From positions 1 through 58,534 of the IMG/VR virus record IMGVR_UViG_3300003937_000088: a stretch of DNA of 58,534 nucleotides; one strand, written 5' to 3'. Within the stretch, counting starts at the first letter, position 1, and each line of letters begins with the position of its first letter. Of this stretch, positions 48,146-57,292 are shown piece by piece. Origin of the DNA: a virus. A model generated the notes under the pieces. The model did no database searches, was not told where the DNA came from, and was given only the letters and a program-made list of their open reading frames with translations. A program made the translations under genes and the position numbers.

Positions 48146-49795
48146 ATGACTGATAGTGTATACCTAGGTAATCCCAACCTAAAAAAAGCAAATACGCCGA
48201 TTGAATTTAGTGAAGAACAAATCATTGAATTCCTCAAGTGTAAAGAAGATCCCGTATATTTTGCAAATAATTATATAAAAATTATTTCTCTGGATGAAGG
48301 ATTGACACAGTTCCATCCATATCATTTTCAGAAAAAATTAATTAATAATTTTCATAACAACAGATTTAATATTTGTAAGATGCCACGACAGACTGGTAAA
48401 TCTACAACTGTTATTTCATATCTCCTTCATTATCTTATTTTCAATGATAGTGTCAATATTGGAATTCTTGCAAACAAAGCAGCAACTGCCAGAGAACTTT
48501 TAGCAAGACTTGCAACAGCATATGAGAATCTTCCTAAGTGGATGCAACAGGGTGTATTAGTTTGGAATAAAGGTAATATTGAATTAGAAAACGGAAGTAA
48601 AATTTTAGCAGCATCTACATCTGCAAGTGCTGTCCGAGGAATGTCATTTAACATTTTGTTTCTTGACGAATTTGCATTCGTTCCAAATCATGTTGCAGAT
48701 TCTTTCTTTGCATCTGTTTATCCTACTATTACTTCCGGTAAAAACACCAAGGTAATTATCGTATCTACACCACATGGTATGAATCACTTCTACCGTATGT
48801 GGCACGATGCTGAGAGGGGAAAGAACGAATATATCCCGACTGATGTCCATTGGAGTGAAGTTCCCGGCAGGGATGCCGAATGGAAGGATACTACGATTGC
48901 AAACACATCTGAACAACAGTTTAAGGTTGAGTTTGAATGCGAATTCTTAGGTTCTGTTAATACACTAATCAATCCATCAAAACTTAGAAACCTTGTATAT
49001 GAAGATCCGATAAAAAGAAATGCTGGTCTTGATATCTATGAGAATCCAATAAAGGAACATAATTATATAATGACTGTTGATGTCGCAAGGGGACTTGGAA
49101 ATGATTACTCTGCATTCATAGTTTTTGATACAACAGAATTTCCATATAAAGCTATTGCCAAATACAGAAACAACGAAATAAAACCAATGTTGTTTCCAAA
49201 TATTATTCTTGATGTTGCTAAAGCATATAATCAAGCATACTTAATGATAGAAGTAAATGACATTGGAGATCAGGTTGCAAGTATTCTTCAATATGATTTA
49301 GAATATCAAAATATTTTAATGGCTTCCATGAGAGGAAGAAATGGTCAGATTGTCGGACAGGGATTTTCTGGAAAGAAAACTCAACTCGGTGTAAGAATGA
49401 CTGCTGCAGTTAAAAAATTAGGATGCTCTAATTTAAAGACACTTTTAGAGGATGATAAGTTACTTACGGTAGATTATGATATCATTTCAGAACTAACTAC
49501 ATTCTCTCAAAAACATAATTCTTTTGAAGCAGAGGAAGGATGTAATGATGACCTTGCAATGTGTCTTGTTATTTTTTCTTGGTTAGTGCAACAAGAATAT
49601 TTCAAAGAAATGACTGATCAGGATGTAAGAAAAAGATTGTACGAAGATCAAAGAGACCAGATAGAACAGGACATGGCTCCATTTGGATTTATATCCGATG
49701 GATTTGAGGATAGTGGTAGTTTTGTAGATAATAATGGAGATCGTTGGCATACCGATGAATATGGCGATAAATCATATATGTGGGATTATATGTGA
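48146..49795 (+). CDS. gp17: gp17-like large terminase subunit
   Basis: A 549-residue protein. Walker A RQTGKST (81-87), Walker B ILFLDEF (D174, E175), nuclease acid D312 in MTVDVARG, D372 in NDIGD and D468/D469 in NDDLAM. This is the ATPase plus RNase H-like nuclease of the DNA packaging motor. T4 gp17 is 610 residues, so it is slightly short, and no insertion or frameshift is seen. Its stop overlaps the next start (TGATG). Confidence 0.95.
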   Translation: MTDSVYLGNPNLKKANTPIEFSEEQIIEFLKCKEDPVYFANNYIKIISLDEGLTQFHPYHFQKKLINNFHNNRFNICKMPRQTGKSTTVISYLLHYLIFNDSVNIGILANKAATARELLARLATAYENLPKWMQQGVLVWNKGNIELENGSKILAASTSASAVRGMSFNILFLDEFAFVPNHVADSFFASVYPTITSGKNTKVIIVSTPHGMNHFYRMWHDAERGKNEYIPTDVHWSEVPGRDAEWKDTTIANTSEQQFKVEFECEFLGSVNTLINPSKLRNLVYEDPIKRNAGLDIYENPIKEHNYIMTVDVARGLGNDYSAFIVFDTTEFPYKAIAKYRNNEIKPMLFPNIILDVAKAYNQAYLMIEVNDIGDQVASILQYDLEYQNILMASMRGRNGQIVGQGFSGKKTQLGVRMTAAVKKLGCSNLKTLLEDDKLLTVDYDIISELTTFSQKHNSFEAEEGCNDDLAMCLVIFSWLVQQEYFKEMTDQDVRKRLYEDQRDQIEQDMAPFGFISDGFEDSGSFVDNNGDRWHTDEYGDKSYMWDYM

Positions 49796-50025
49796 TGGAC
49801 TTTGATGATCAATTAGAACTTGAACATCTTCTTTTTTATGAAAGAAAGTGTAGAGTTTGTGGTCAGAAGAAAGATTTAATGGATGGATTTTACTTGATAA
49901 GAAAGGGTAGGGGAACTTTGCCCTCGGCATATTCTTATGAATGTAAGGAATGTACGAAAAATAGAATATTGAAAAAAAGAAAAGATAAAGGTTTAAAAAG
50001 TGTGTGGGAATATCCGGATTGGTAA
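49795..50025 (+). CDS. Small zinc-binding protein coupled to gp17
   Basis: A 76-residue protein starting at the TGATG overlap with gp17 (ATG 49795). Cysteines in CRVC (19-22) and CKEC (50-53) form a zinc ribbon, and the tail is basic (RILKKRKDKG). It resembles the zinc part of small HNH-like or homing-type proteins but shows no HNH histidines. It could assist packaging or be a nuclease remnant. Confidence 0.6.
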   Translation: MDFDDQLELEHLLFYERKCRVCGQKKDLMDGFYLIRKGRGTLPSAYSYECKECTKNRILKKRKDKGLKSVWEYPDW

Positions 50026-50063
50026 TGTTCATGCATTGTTTCCCCAATGAAAATACCCGTTTT

Positions 50064-50071
50064 AATAAATA
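50064..50071 (+). promoter_or_regulatory. Late-promoter-like AATAAATA upstream of gp18
   Basis: One base off the late consensus, 38 bp before ATG 50109. GAGAGG (50095-50100) near the start is the likely ribosome site. Confidence 0.5.
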
Positions 50072-50108
50072 TTTTTAGAATAAACTAGGACTGAGAGAGG
50101 AACTTAAG

Positions 50109-52289
50109 ATGCCGCTAAATTTAGCATCTCCCGGTATTGTCGTAAGAGAAGTAGACCTTACTCAAGGAAGAATTGACTCTTCAACTAATAAGACAGGCGG
50201 AATGGTTGGTGCTTTTGCACAGGGACCAGTAGAATTGCCAACCCTTGTTGGAAACGAAAATGATTTACTGAATAATTTTGGTCAACCATATGGTTCTGAT
50301 AAGCAATATGAAACCTGGATGGTTGCCTCATCATTCTTGGCATATGGTGGGTCATTAAGAATTGTAAGAGCAGATGATGACGACCTTAAGAATGCTGTAG
50401 ATAGTAGCAATAGTTCTACAAGTATTAAAATTAAGAGTACAGAACATTATGAAGAATTAAGTTATGACGAAAATGTCGTTCCTAATGTAATCGTAACTGG
50501 CAAGAACCCTGGTTCTTGGGCAAACGGAGTCAGAGTTGCCATTCTTGACTGCAAGGCAGACCAAATTTTAGAACTTCCTGCTGCAGGAATTGCCACTGTA
50601 GGATTGGGTGTAACTCAAGCTATCGATAGTGTCCTTCCTGGTGTCGGTGCAGGAACAACTCTTGACGGAGTTCTGAAAGGAATCATTACTCAAGTAGAGG
50701 GAGCACAAGCATACGTTAAAGTCGTATCTCATGTTTCTGCTGCAGGAACAGAAACTGCTGTTGATTATCAACAGAACGGAATTTATCAGTTTGGTACATC
50801 CAATAATATTACAGTTGTTACTAACGCTGGAGTTGCTGCTGCACATACAAGTGTCAATGCAACAGCAGATTGGTTTGATCAGCAAACTCTTGCAACTTCA
50901 ACAAATAATGTTGGTGTTGGAACCAGTGTAGCAACTATTCAGTGGAACATTCTTGCTGATAGACCAGGGACTTCCGATTATGCTTCAGCAAGAGGATCAA
51001 GATTTGATGAACTTCATGTTGTAGTTCTTGACGGAGACGGAAAAATTACCGGAAATGCCGGAACTGTTCTTGAAAAACATCTTAATCTTTCCAAAGCAAA
51101 GGATGCAGAGTTCTCTGCTGGTTCTACTGCTTATTGGAGAAAATATCTAAAAAATAATTCAAACTTCATTTTTGGTGGTGGTGCTCCCACTGGATTAACA
51201 ACCACCGGATTTAGTGCTGCCTTCACCGAACAGGGTGATTTTGGTTGGGATCAGAATGCTAAAGGAATTATATTTGGTGCAACTGGAAAACAAGACCTGA
51301 CTTTGGTAAACGGCAAAGATTATAATGGTGCTTCCGGAATCGGAACAGTTGATAGTTTGAAAGCAACTGTTTCTAAGTTATCGACAGGATATCAGTTATT
51401 CCAAAATAATGATGCTTATGCAGTAGATTTCTTATTGATGGGTTCAGGAAATCACGGTAAGACAGAAGCGCAAAATCTTGCTCAACAAGTTATTGCAGTT
51501 GCTGACATCAGAAAGGATGCAGTCGCATTTATTTCACCTTATAGAGGTGCATTCATAAATGACTCTTCTGCCGGTTCTGTAACCGTTAATAATGATGTTG
51601 AGATCACTAGCAATGTTCTGAGTTTCTATTCTCCATTAACATCATCATCCTATGCTGTATTTGATAGTGGATACAAGTACATGTATGATAGATTTGCAGA
51701 CACTTTCCGCTATGTACCTCTGAACGGCGATATTGCCGGAACATGTGTCAGAACAGACATTAATAGTTTCCCCTGGTTCTCTCCAGCAGGAACTGCTAGA
51801 GGTGCCATTCTTAATGCAGTTAAACTTACATACAATCCATCAAAAGAGCAAAGAGACGTTCTGTATTCCAACAGAATTAATCCAGTCGTATTCCAAGCTG
51901 GTTCAGGAATCGTTCTTTTCGGAGACAAAACAGCACTTGCCAAGTCTTCGGCATTTGATCGCATCAATGTTCGTCGCTTATTCATCTATCTGGAAAATGC
52001 CATCGAGGCTGCTGCCAGAGATCAATTGTTTGAATTCAACGATGAAATCACGAGAACTAATTTCGTGAATATTGTTGAACCTTTCCTCCGTGATGTAACG
52101 GCAAAGAGAGGTATTCAAGATTACGTTGTTGTCTGCGATGAGACAAACAACACTGCTGCTATTATAGATAATAATGAGTTTGTAGCAGACATCTTTGTCA
52201 AACCAGCAAGATCGATTAACTTCATTGGTCTGACATTTGTTGCCACACGCACAGGTGTCTCATTCGAAGAAGTTATTGGTTCTGTTTAA
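50109..52289 (+). CDS. gp18: gp18-like tail sheath protein
   Basis: A 726-residue protein. NLASPGIVVREVDLTQGRIDSSTNKTGGMVGAFAQGPVELPTLV is a typical sheath N-terminus, and the C-terminal RDQLFEFNDEITRTNFVNIVEPFLRDVTAKRGIQDY is the conserved sheath end. T4 gp18 is 659 residues; the extra length lies in the middle (about 170-270), a surface domain. It contracts during infection. Confidence 0.95.
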   Translation: MPLNLASPGIVVREVDLTQGRIDSSTNKTGGMVGAFAQGPVELPTLVGNENDLLNNFGQPYGSDKQYETWMVASSFLAYGGSLRIVRADDDDLKNAVDSSNSSTSIKIKSTEHYEELSYDENVVPNVIVTGKNPGSWANGVRVAILDCKADQILELPAAGIATVGLGVTQAIDSVLPGVGAGTTLDGVLKGIITQVEGAQAYVKVVSHVSAAGTETAVDYQQNGIYQFGTSNNITVVTNAGVAAAHTSVNATADWFDQQTLATSTNNVGVGTSVATIQWNILADRPGTSDYASARGSRFDELHVVVLDGDGKITGNAGTVLEKHLNLSKAKDAEFSAGSTAYWRKYLKNNSNFIFGGGAPTGLTTTGFSAAFTEQGDFGWDQNAKGIIFGATGKQDLTLVNGKDYNGASGIGTVDSLKATVSKLSTGYQLFQNNDAYAVDFLLMGSGNHGKTEAQNLAQQVIAVADIRKDAVAFISPYRGAFINDSSAGSVTVNNDVEITSNVLSFYSPLTSSSYAVFDSGYKYMYDRFADTFRYVPLNGDIAGTCVRTDINSFPWFSPAGTARGAILNAVKLTYNPSKEQRDVLYSNRINPVVFQAGSGIVLFGDKTALAKSSAFDRINVRRLFIYLENAIEAAARDQLFEFNDEITRTNFVNIVEPFLRDVTAKRGIQDYVVVCDETNNTAAIIDNNEFVADIFVKPARSINFIGLTFVATRTGVSFEEVIGSV

Positions 52290-52322
52290 TTCTACTTAAT
52301 TACAAACGAGGTTTAAAGAAAA

Positions 52323-52916
52323 ATGCCTAGTCGTCAGCAACTAAACACCACTCCACTAAGAACAATTAGTGATTTCAAAAGTAGATTATCTGGTGGTGGA
52401 GCAAGACCAAATCTATTTGAAGTAGAATTAGCATTCCCGGATGCTGTTGCAATTAATAATGATATTTTGCAGAAAGCAAGATTCCTTGTGAAAGCAGCTG
52501 CTCTTCCAGCATCTACCATTGCTCCTATTGATGTTCCATTCAGAGGGCGTATCTTAAAGATTGCCGGAGATAGAACTTTCGAAACTTGGACAATTACCGT
52601 CATCAACGATACTGATTTCTCCATTCGCTCTGCCTTTGAGAAATGGATGAATACAATTAACAAAATGTCGGATGCAACAGGTGTTGTGGACCCAGAAGCA
52701 TATCAAAAAGATGCTACTGTGAAGCAATTAGATCGTGATGGTTCTGTTCTTAGATCCTATAAATTCTGGGATATTTTCCCAACTAATATTTCTACAATTG
52801 ACTTAAGTTACGAAACAACTGATACTCTCGAAGAGTTTACAGTTGAACTTCAAGTTCAGTGGTGGGAAGCATATAGAGGAACTTCACCAGCAGCAGGTGG
52901 TGAAAATATCAGCTAA
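52323..52916 (+). CDS. gp19: gp19-like tail tube protein
   Basis: A 197-residue protein (T4 163). FKSRLSGGGARPNLFEVELAFP, VKAAALPASTIAPIDVPFRGRILKIAGDRTFETWTITVINDTDF is diagnostic of the tail tube. It stacks in hexamers inside the sheath. It has its own short leader after gp18. Confidence 0.95.
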   Translation: MPSRQQLNTTPLRTISDFKSRLSGGGARPNLFEVELAFPDAVAINNDILQKARFLVKAAALPASTIAPIDVPFRGRILKIAGDRTFETWTITVINDTDFSIRSAFEKWMNTINKMSDATGVVDPEAYQKDATVKQLDRDGSVLRSYKFWDIFPTNISTIDLSYETTDTLEEFTVELQVQWWEAYRGTSPAAGGENIS

Positions 52917-52919
52917 ATA
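52912..52919 (+). promoter_or_regulatory. Weak late-promoter-like GCTAAATA upstream of gp20
   Basis: GCTAAATA overlaps the gp19 stop, 27 bp before ATG 52946. Two mismatches to TATAAATA; listed because of spacing. Confidence 0.3.
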
Positions 52920-52945
52920 GTCAAACAGAGTAAAACTACTATAAT

Positions 52946-54619
52946 ATGGCCAAACTTTTTGGTTTTTCTATTGGGGACAAAGAAAAAAAATCTGCTTCCA
53001 TAGTTTCCCCCGTTCCCGCTAATAACGAGGACGGGGTTGATAACTTTGTTGCAAGTAGCTTTTATGGTTCCTATGTAGATATTGAAGGTGCATACAGAAA
53101 TGAGTCGGAACTAATAAAAAGATATCGTGAAATGGCACTTCATCCAGAAGCGGATGGTGCCATTGAAGACGTTATCAGTGAAGCAATTGTAAGTGATTTG
53201 TATGACTCACCGATTGAAATTGAACTCAGTAATCTAAATGCTAGTGATAAATTAAAAAAAGTAATTAGAGAAGAATTTAAGACAATTAAAGAAATAATGG
53301 ACTTTGATTCAAAGTCTCATGAAATTTTTAGGAATTGGTATGTTGATGGAAGACTTTATTACTTAAAAGTAATTGATGTCAAAAAACCAGAAGAAGGAAT
53401 CAAAGATTTGAGATATATTGATCCAATGAAGATGAAGTTTGTTCGTCAGGAGAAAAAACCTGATAAGAACACTGCCATAACTTTAAGATCAAATAGAGAT
53501 GAAGATGCATCAAATGCATTGTCTCCAGAAATTGAAGAATATTTTGTCTATACACCAAAACCAAGTTATCCATCAAATTCTCTATCTGGAGGAGGTGGTG
53601 GTAAAGGAGTTAAGATAGCAAAAGATTCTGTCACTTATGTTACGTCAGGACTTGTAGATCGTAATAAAGGAACGGTTCTTTCTTATCTTCACAAAGCAAT
53701 CAAAGCACTCAATCAACTAAGAATGATTGAAGATTCTTTGGTCATCTATAGATTATCAAGAGCACCAGAGCGTCGTATTTTCTATATCGATGTTGGCAAT
53801 CTTCCCAAAGTAAAAGCAGAGCAATACCTTAAAGAGGTCATGTCTCGTTATAGAAATAAACTCGTCTATGATGCGAATACTGGAGAAATCCGTGATGATC
53901 GCAAATTTATGAGTATGATGGAAGACTTCTGGCTTCCTAGAAGAGAAGGTGGTCGTGGAACTGAGATTACAACTCTTCCTGGTGGACAAAACTTGGGAGA
54001 ACTTGCTGATATTGAGTATTTCCAAAAGAAACTTTATAGAGCACTTGGAGTTCCAGAATCAAGAATTGCTGCCGATGGTGGATTTAATCTTGGTCGTTCT
54101 TCAGAAATTCTTCGTGATGAACTTAAGTTTTCTAAGTTTGTTGGAAGACTAAGAAAGCGTTTTGCAAACATGTTTAATGACATGTTGAGAACTCAATTAA
54201 TTCTAAAAAATATTTGTACTCCAGAAGATTGGAATCAAATTAGTGATCATATTCAATATGATTTCCTTTATGATAATCAATTTGCAGAATTAAAAGAAAC
54301 TGAAATGATGAATGAGCGTTTAGGAACGCTTGCAACAATTGAACCTTACATCGGCAAATTCTACTCAAATGAGTATGTTCGTAAGAAGGTTCTTCGTCAA
54401 ACTGATGCTGAAATTATTGAAATTGATGAGCAAATTCAAAAAGAAATTGAAGATGGAATTATTCCAGACCCCAATGCTATTGATCCTATAACAGGAGAAC
54501 CATTACCTGCAGAAGGTGGGGATATTGGAGCAATGGGTGATGTCCCAATGGAACCAGAAATTGATGGTGGTATCACTGATGCAGAGATGCAAAAAGATAC
54601 TAAAAAAGCAGAGATATAA
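52946..54619 (+). CDS. gp20: gp20-like portal protein
   Basis: A 557-residue protein (T4 524). YVDIEGAYRNESELIKRYREMALHPEADGAIEDVISEAIV and VPESRIAADGGFNLGRSSEILRDELKFSKFVGRLRKRFANMF are typical of T4-like portals and of the marker used for cyanophage typing. The C-terminal 50 residues are acidic. It is the vertex through which DNA passes. Confidence 0.95.
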   Translation: MAKLFGFSIGDKEKKSASIVSPVPANNEDGVDNFVASSFYGSYVDIEGAYRNESELIKRYREMALHPEADGAIEDVISEAIVSDLYDSPIEIELSNLNASDKLKKVIREEFKTIKEIMDFDSKSHEIFRNWYVDGRLYYLKVIDVKKPEEGIKDLRYIDPMKMKFVRQEKKPDKNTAITLRSNRDEDASNALSPEIEEYFVYTPKPSYPSNSLSGGGGGKGVKIAKDSVTYVTSGLVDRNKGTVLSYLHKAIKALNQLRMIEDSLVIYRLSRAPERRIFYIDVGNLPKVKAEQYLKEVMSRYRNKLVYDANTGEIRDDRKFMSMMEDFWLPRREGGRGTEITTLPGGQNLGELADIEYFQKKLYRALGVPESRIAADGGFNLGRSSEILRDELKFSKFVGRLRKRFANMFNDMLRTQLILKNICTPEDWNQISDHIQYDFLYDNQFAELKETEMMNERLGTLATIEPYIGKFYSNEYVRKKVLRQTDAEIIEIDEQIQKEIEDGIIPDPNAIDPITGEPLPAEGGDIGAMGDVPMEPEIDGGITDAEMQKDTKKAEI

Positions 54620-54622
54620 ATA
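54615..54622 (+). promoter_or_regulatory. T4-type late promoter TATAAATA
   Basis: Perfect consensus overlapping the gp20 stop, 27 bp before ATG 54649. It drives the prohead gene cluster. Confidence 0.75.
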
Positions 54623-54648
54623 ACTGAATAGGACTTATATTAATTTTT

Positions 54649-54831
54649 ATGGAAGAAATTGTAGATTTGATTGCTGTTGATTCGTCGGCAGCAGAAATCA
54701 GTGATAAAATTAAAGATCTTTTATACACAAAAGCAACTGAAAGGATTGATAATCTTAAACCAGAAGTTGCATCTTCTATGTTCGGTGAAGTAGAACCTGA
54801 GGACCAATCATCATCTGAGGATCAAGAATAA
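54649..54831 (+). CDS. Small prohead-cluster protein in the gp67 position
   Basis: A 60-residue acidic protein. VDSSAAEISDKIKDLLYTKATERIDNLKPEVASSMFGEVEPEDQSSSEDQE resembles short cyanophage prohead-type proteins. T4 places 67 and 68, prohead core components, here; true homology with 67 is not shown. Its stop overlaps the next gene by one base. Confidence 0.6.
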   Translation: MEEIVDLIAVDSSAAEISDKIKDLLYTKATERIDNLKPEVASSMFGEVEPEDQSSSEDQE

Positions 54832-55406
54832 TGGCACATAAACCGGTAGGAAGCGGAGTATCCTTTGCTGCTTCTGCAGCAACAGCGACATCTGGTATCA
54901 TGACTCATTTTACCGATACTGTTAGGATAACTGCTTTTGGTGGAGATGCACATGTTGTAACTGGAATTGATCCTACTTCATCCAAATTTGACTATTATAT
55001 TCCAACAGGTACTTCGGCAACACTGAGTATTGGAAGACCAAAATCGCAAAAAGTTGTTGGTGTCACAACTGGTGCTACTACAACTATTGATTTCCCTGCA
55101 GGAAGTGGAAGTCCATTCGAAGTTGGAGATAAAGTTCAACTGACTGGAATTGTTCCTGCCGGTGCTAATGGTGGTACTTCTGGAATAGGACTTACAGTTC
55201 TTTCAGTTCTCGATGGATCTTTTAGTAGAAATTCTAACGGAGATCCTGGATATTTTAGCACTAGACTTACTCTTGCTCACAACACTGCTAGTGTAGGACC
55301 AATCACTGATGGTGAGGGTGAACTGAGAGATGTTTTCCAAGTAGCAGCAGTTGGAACTGCTTCGGGTGTATATGTCCAACAAGTTCAAATTACCGGAGTA
55401 GCCTGA
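54831..55406 (+). CDS. Probable virion/prohead protein of unknown family
   Basis: A 191-residue protein, low in charge and rich in G, T, A and V. SGVSFAASAATATSGIMTHFTDTVRITAFGGDAHVVTGIDP and the rest are beta-rich. It stands between the gp67-type gene and gp21, where T4 has 68; it does not look like gp68, which is a charged helical protein. It may be a capsid decoration or neck component. Confidence 0.5.
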   Translation: MAHKPVGSGVSFAASAATATSGIMTHFTDTVRITAFGGDAHVVTGIDPTSSKFDYYIPTGTSATLSIGRPKSQKVVGVTTGATTTIDFPAGSGSPFEVGDKVQLTGIVPAGANGGTSGIGLTVLSVLDGSFSRNSNGDPGYFSTRLTLAHNTASVGPITDGEGELRDVFQVAAVGTASGVYVQQVQITGVA

Positions 55407-56056
55407 TGAAACTAATCACGGAAGAAATTTCTAGCGTCAAATTTGTCACCGAAGGCAAAGGTTCTAGTAAAAAGATGTATATTGAGGGCACTTTCCTTCA
55501 GGGCGAAATTAAAAATCGCAATGGAAGAATGTATCCTGTTTCAACTCTTGCAAAAGAAGTTGGAAGATATAACGAATCATTCGTCAATAAAGGACGTGCT
55601 CTTGGAGAACTTGGACACCCCGATGGTCCTACTGTCAATTTAGATCGTGTTTCTCATAAGATTGTTTCTCTTCGTCAGGAAGGGAATAATTTTGTAGGTA
55701 AAGCACAACTGCTTGATACTCCGATGGGTAAGATTGCAAAATCACTTCTTGATGAAGGTGTGATGCTTGGAGTCTCTTCTCGTGGTATTGGTTCCATTAA
55801 AGAAGATACTAATGGTGTCAAAGTTGTAGGTGAAGATTTCATGTTAGCAACTGCTGCTGATATCGTTGCCGATCCTTCTGCACCTGATGCTTTTGTATCA
55901 GGAATTATGGAAGGAAAAGAGTGGATTTGGGAAGGAGGAATCCTTCGCGAACAACTTGCAGAAAGAACACAACAAAGAATTAATACTCTTGTCTCTCAAA
56001 AAAGACTTGAGGAACATAAGCTGGAGTTATTTAATAATTTCCTCTCAAATCTTTAA
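55406..56056 (+). CDS. gp21: gp21-like prohead protease
   Basis: A 216-residue protein (T4 212). GELGHP (67-72, H71), LGVSSRG (121-127, S124/S125) and DPSAPDA (156-162) mark the serine protease of the T4 gp21 type. It cleaves scaffold and capsid proteins after (L/I)xE sites. A fitting site, LGE, lies at residues 52-54 of the gp23 product in this window. Confidence 0.93.
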   Translation: MKLITEEISSVKFVTEGKGSSKKMYIEGTFLQGEIKNRNGRMYPVSTLAKEVGRYNESFVNKGRALGELGHPDGPTVNLDRVSHKIVSLRQEGNNFVGKAQLLDTPMGKIAKSLLDEGVMLGVSSRGIGSIKEDTNGVKVVGEDFMLATAADIVADPSAPDAFVSGIMEGKEWIWEGGILREQLAERTQQRINTLVSQKRLEEHKLELFNNFLSNL

Positions 56057-56058
56057 AT

Positions 56059-56066
56059 TATAAATA
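56059..56066 (+). promoter_or_regulatory. T4-type late promoter TATAAATA
   Basis: Perfect consensus 20 bp before ATG 56086 of gp22. Confidence 0.75.
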
Positions 56067-56085
56067 AATATAGATTAATACAATC

Positions 56086-57237
56086 ATGTCTAATCAAATG
56101 TCCGTTGGTAGCAATTTACAAGAAATGGAAAACGTAGTAACTAAAAACGCTGCGCCTGGAGAACCAATGCAGAAGTTAACCACAGGTGGTACTCCTGCTA
56201 CGTATGAGGATCTAGGTGGGCCGACCCCAGAGAACTCTAGACCCGATGACGATTCTAACAAACTCGCCACTCCTGGTGCATCTCTTAAACAAGTTAGAGA
56301 TGTTGTAAACAAAGGTGCCAAACCTGCGGAAACTGCAAAAGGCATGAAGGAAGAGGAAACTGAAGTAGAAGTAGAAGAGGATCAAGAAATTGTATCCGAA
56401 GAGGAAACAACCGAAGAAGAAGTAGTCTCTGAAGAAGAGACCACTGAAGAAGAAGTTGTTGCCGAAACTACTGAAGATTCAGAAGAAGCAATTGTCGAGG
56501 AAGAAGTAATTGATGTTGAAGAAGACATCAATGCTCTTATTTCTGGAGAAGAACTTTCCGAAGAATTCCAAGAAAAGGCACGCACCATCTTTGAAGCAGC
56601 AATTAGAACTAAGATTGCAGAAATCAAAGAAGAGATGAAGTCTGAGTATGAGAATTCTCTTGTAGAGGAAGTTGCTGCTGTTAAGGCAGAACTCTCCGAG
56701 CGTACCGACGCTTATCTTGAGTATGTTGCTGATGAGTGGATTTCTGAAAATCAACTCGCAGTTGAGCACGGTCTTAAGACCGAAATGACCGAATCATTCC
56801 TCACTGGAATGAGAGGACTTTTTGAAGATCATTATGTAACTATCCCTGAAGAAAAATATGATGTAATTCATAGTATGGTAGAAAAACTTGATGAAATGGA
56901 AGATAAACTCAATGAGCAAATCAATAAGAACGTTGCTCTAAACAAAAGATTATCAGAATCGGTTGCCGATGTAATCCTTGCGGATGTATCAGAGGGTCTT
57001 GCTCTCTCCCAAAAGGAAAAACTCGCTTCTCTTGCTGAAAATGTTGAGTTTGAAAGTGAATCTAACTATCGTGAAAAACTGGCAACGCTGAGAGATTCTT
57101 ATTTCTCTGCTAATCCCAGCGCACAGAGAAACCATTCAGAAAATATTTCTGAAGGTGCAGAAGGAGGACATCAACCAGAAGTGTCTGGATTGATGGAATC
57201 ATATCTTCAGACTCTGAATAGAGTTTCGAAAAAGTGA
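56086..57237 (+). CDS. gp22: gp22-like prohead scaffold protein
   Basis: A 383-residue protein (T4 269). The middle (about 85-150) is extremely acidic with tandem SEEETTEEEVV repeats; the C-terminal half is helical and includes LAENVEFESESNYREKLATLRDSYF, known from the scaffold family. Scaffold is degraded by gp21 before DNA packaging. The longer acidic block accounts for the extra length. Confidence 0.88.
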   Translation: MSNQMSVGSNLQEMENVVTKNAAPGEPMQKLTTGGTPATYEDLGGPTPENSRPDDDSNKLATPGASLKQVRDVVNKGAKPAETAKGMKEEETEVEVEEDQEIVSEEETTEEEVVSEEETTEEEVVAETTEDSEEAIVEEEVIDVEEDINALISGEELSEEFQEKARTIFEAAIRTKIAEIKEEMKSEYENSLVEEVAAVKAELSERTDAYLEYVADEWISENQLAVEHGLKTEMTESFLTGMRGLFEDHYVTIPEEKYDVIHSMVEKLDEMEDKLNEQINKNVALNKRLSESVADVILADVSEGLALSQKEKLASLAENVEFESESNYREKLATLRDSYFSANPSAQRNHSENISEGAEGGHQPEVSGLMESYLQTLNRVSKK

Positions 57238-57292
57238 TTTTTTAAATTATTAACAACAAACAAAACAAAAAAATTTAAGAGGCAAAATTCAA

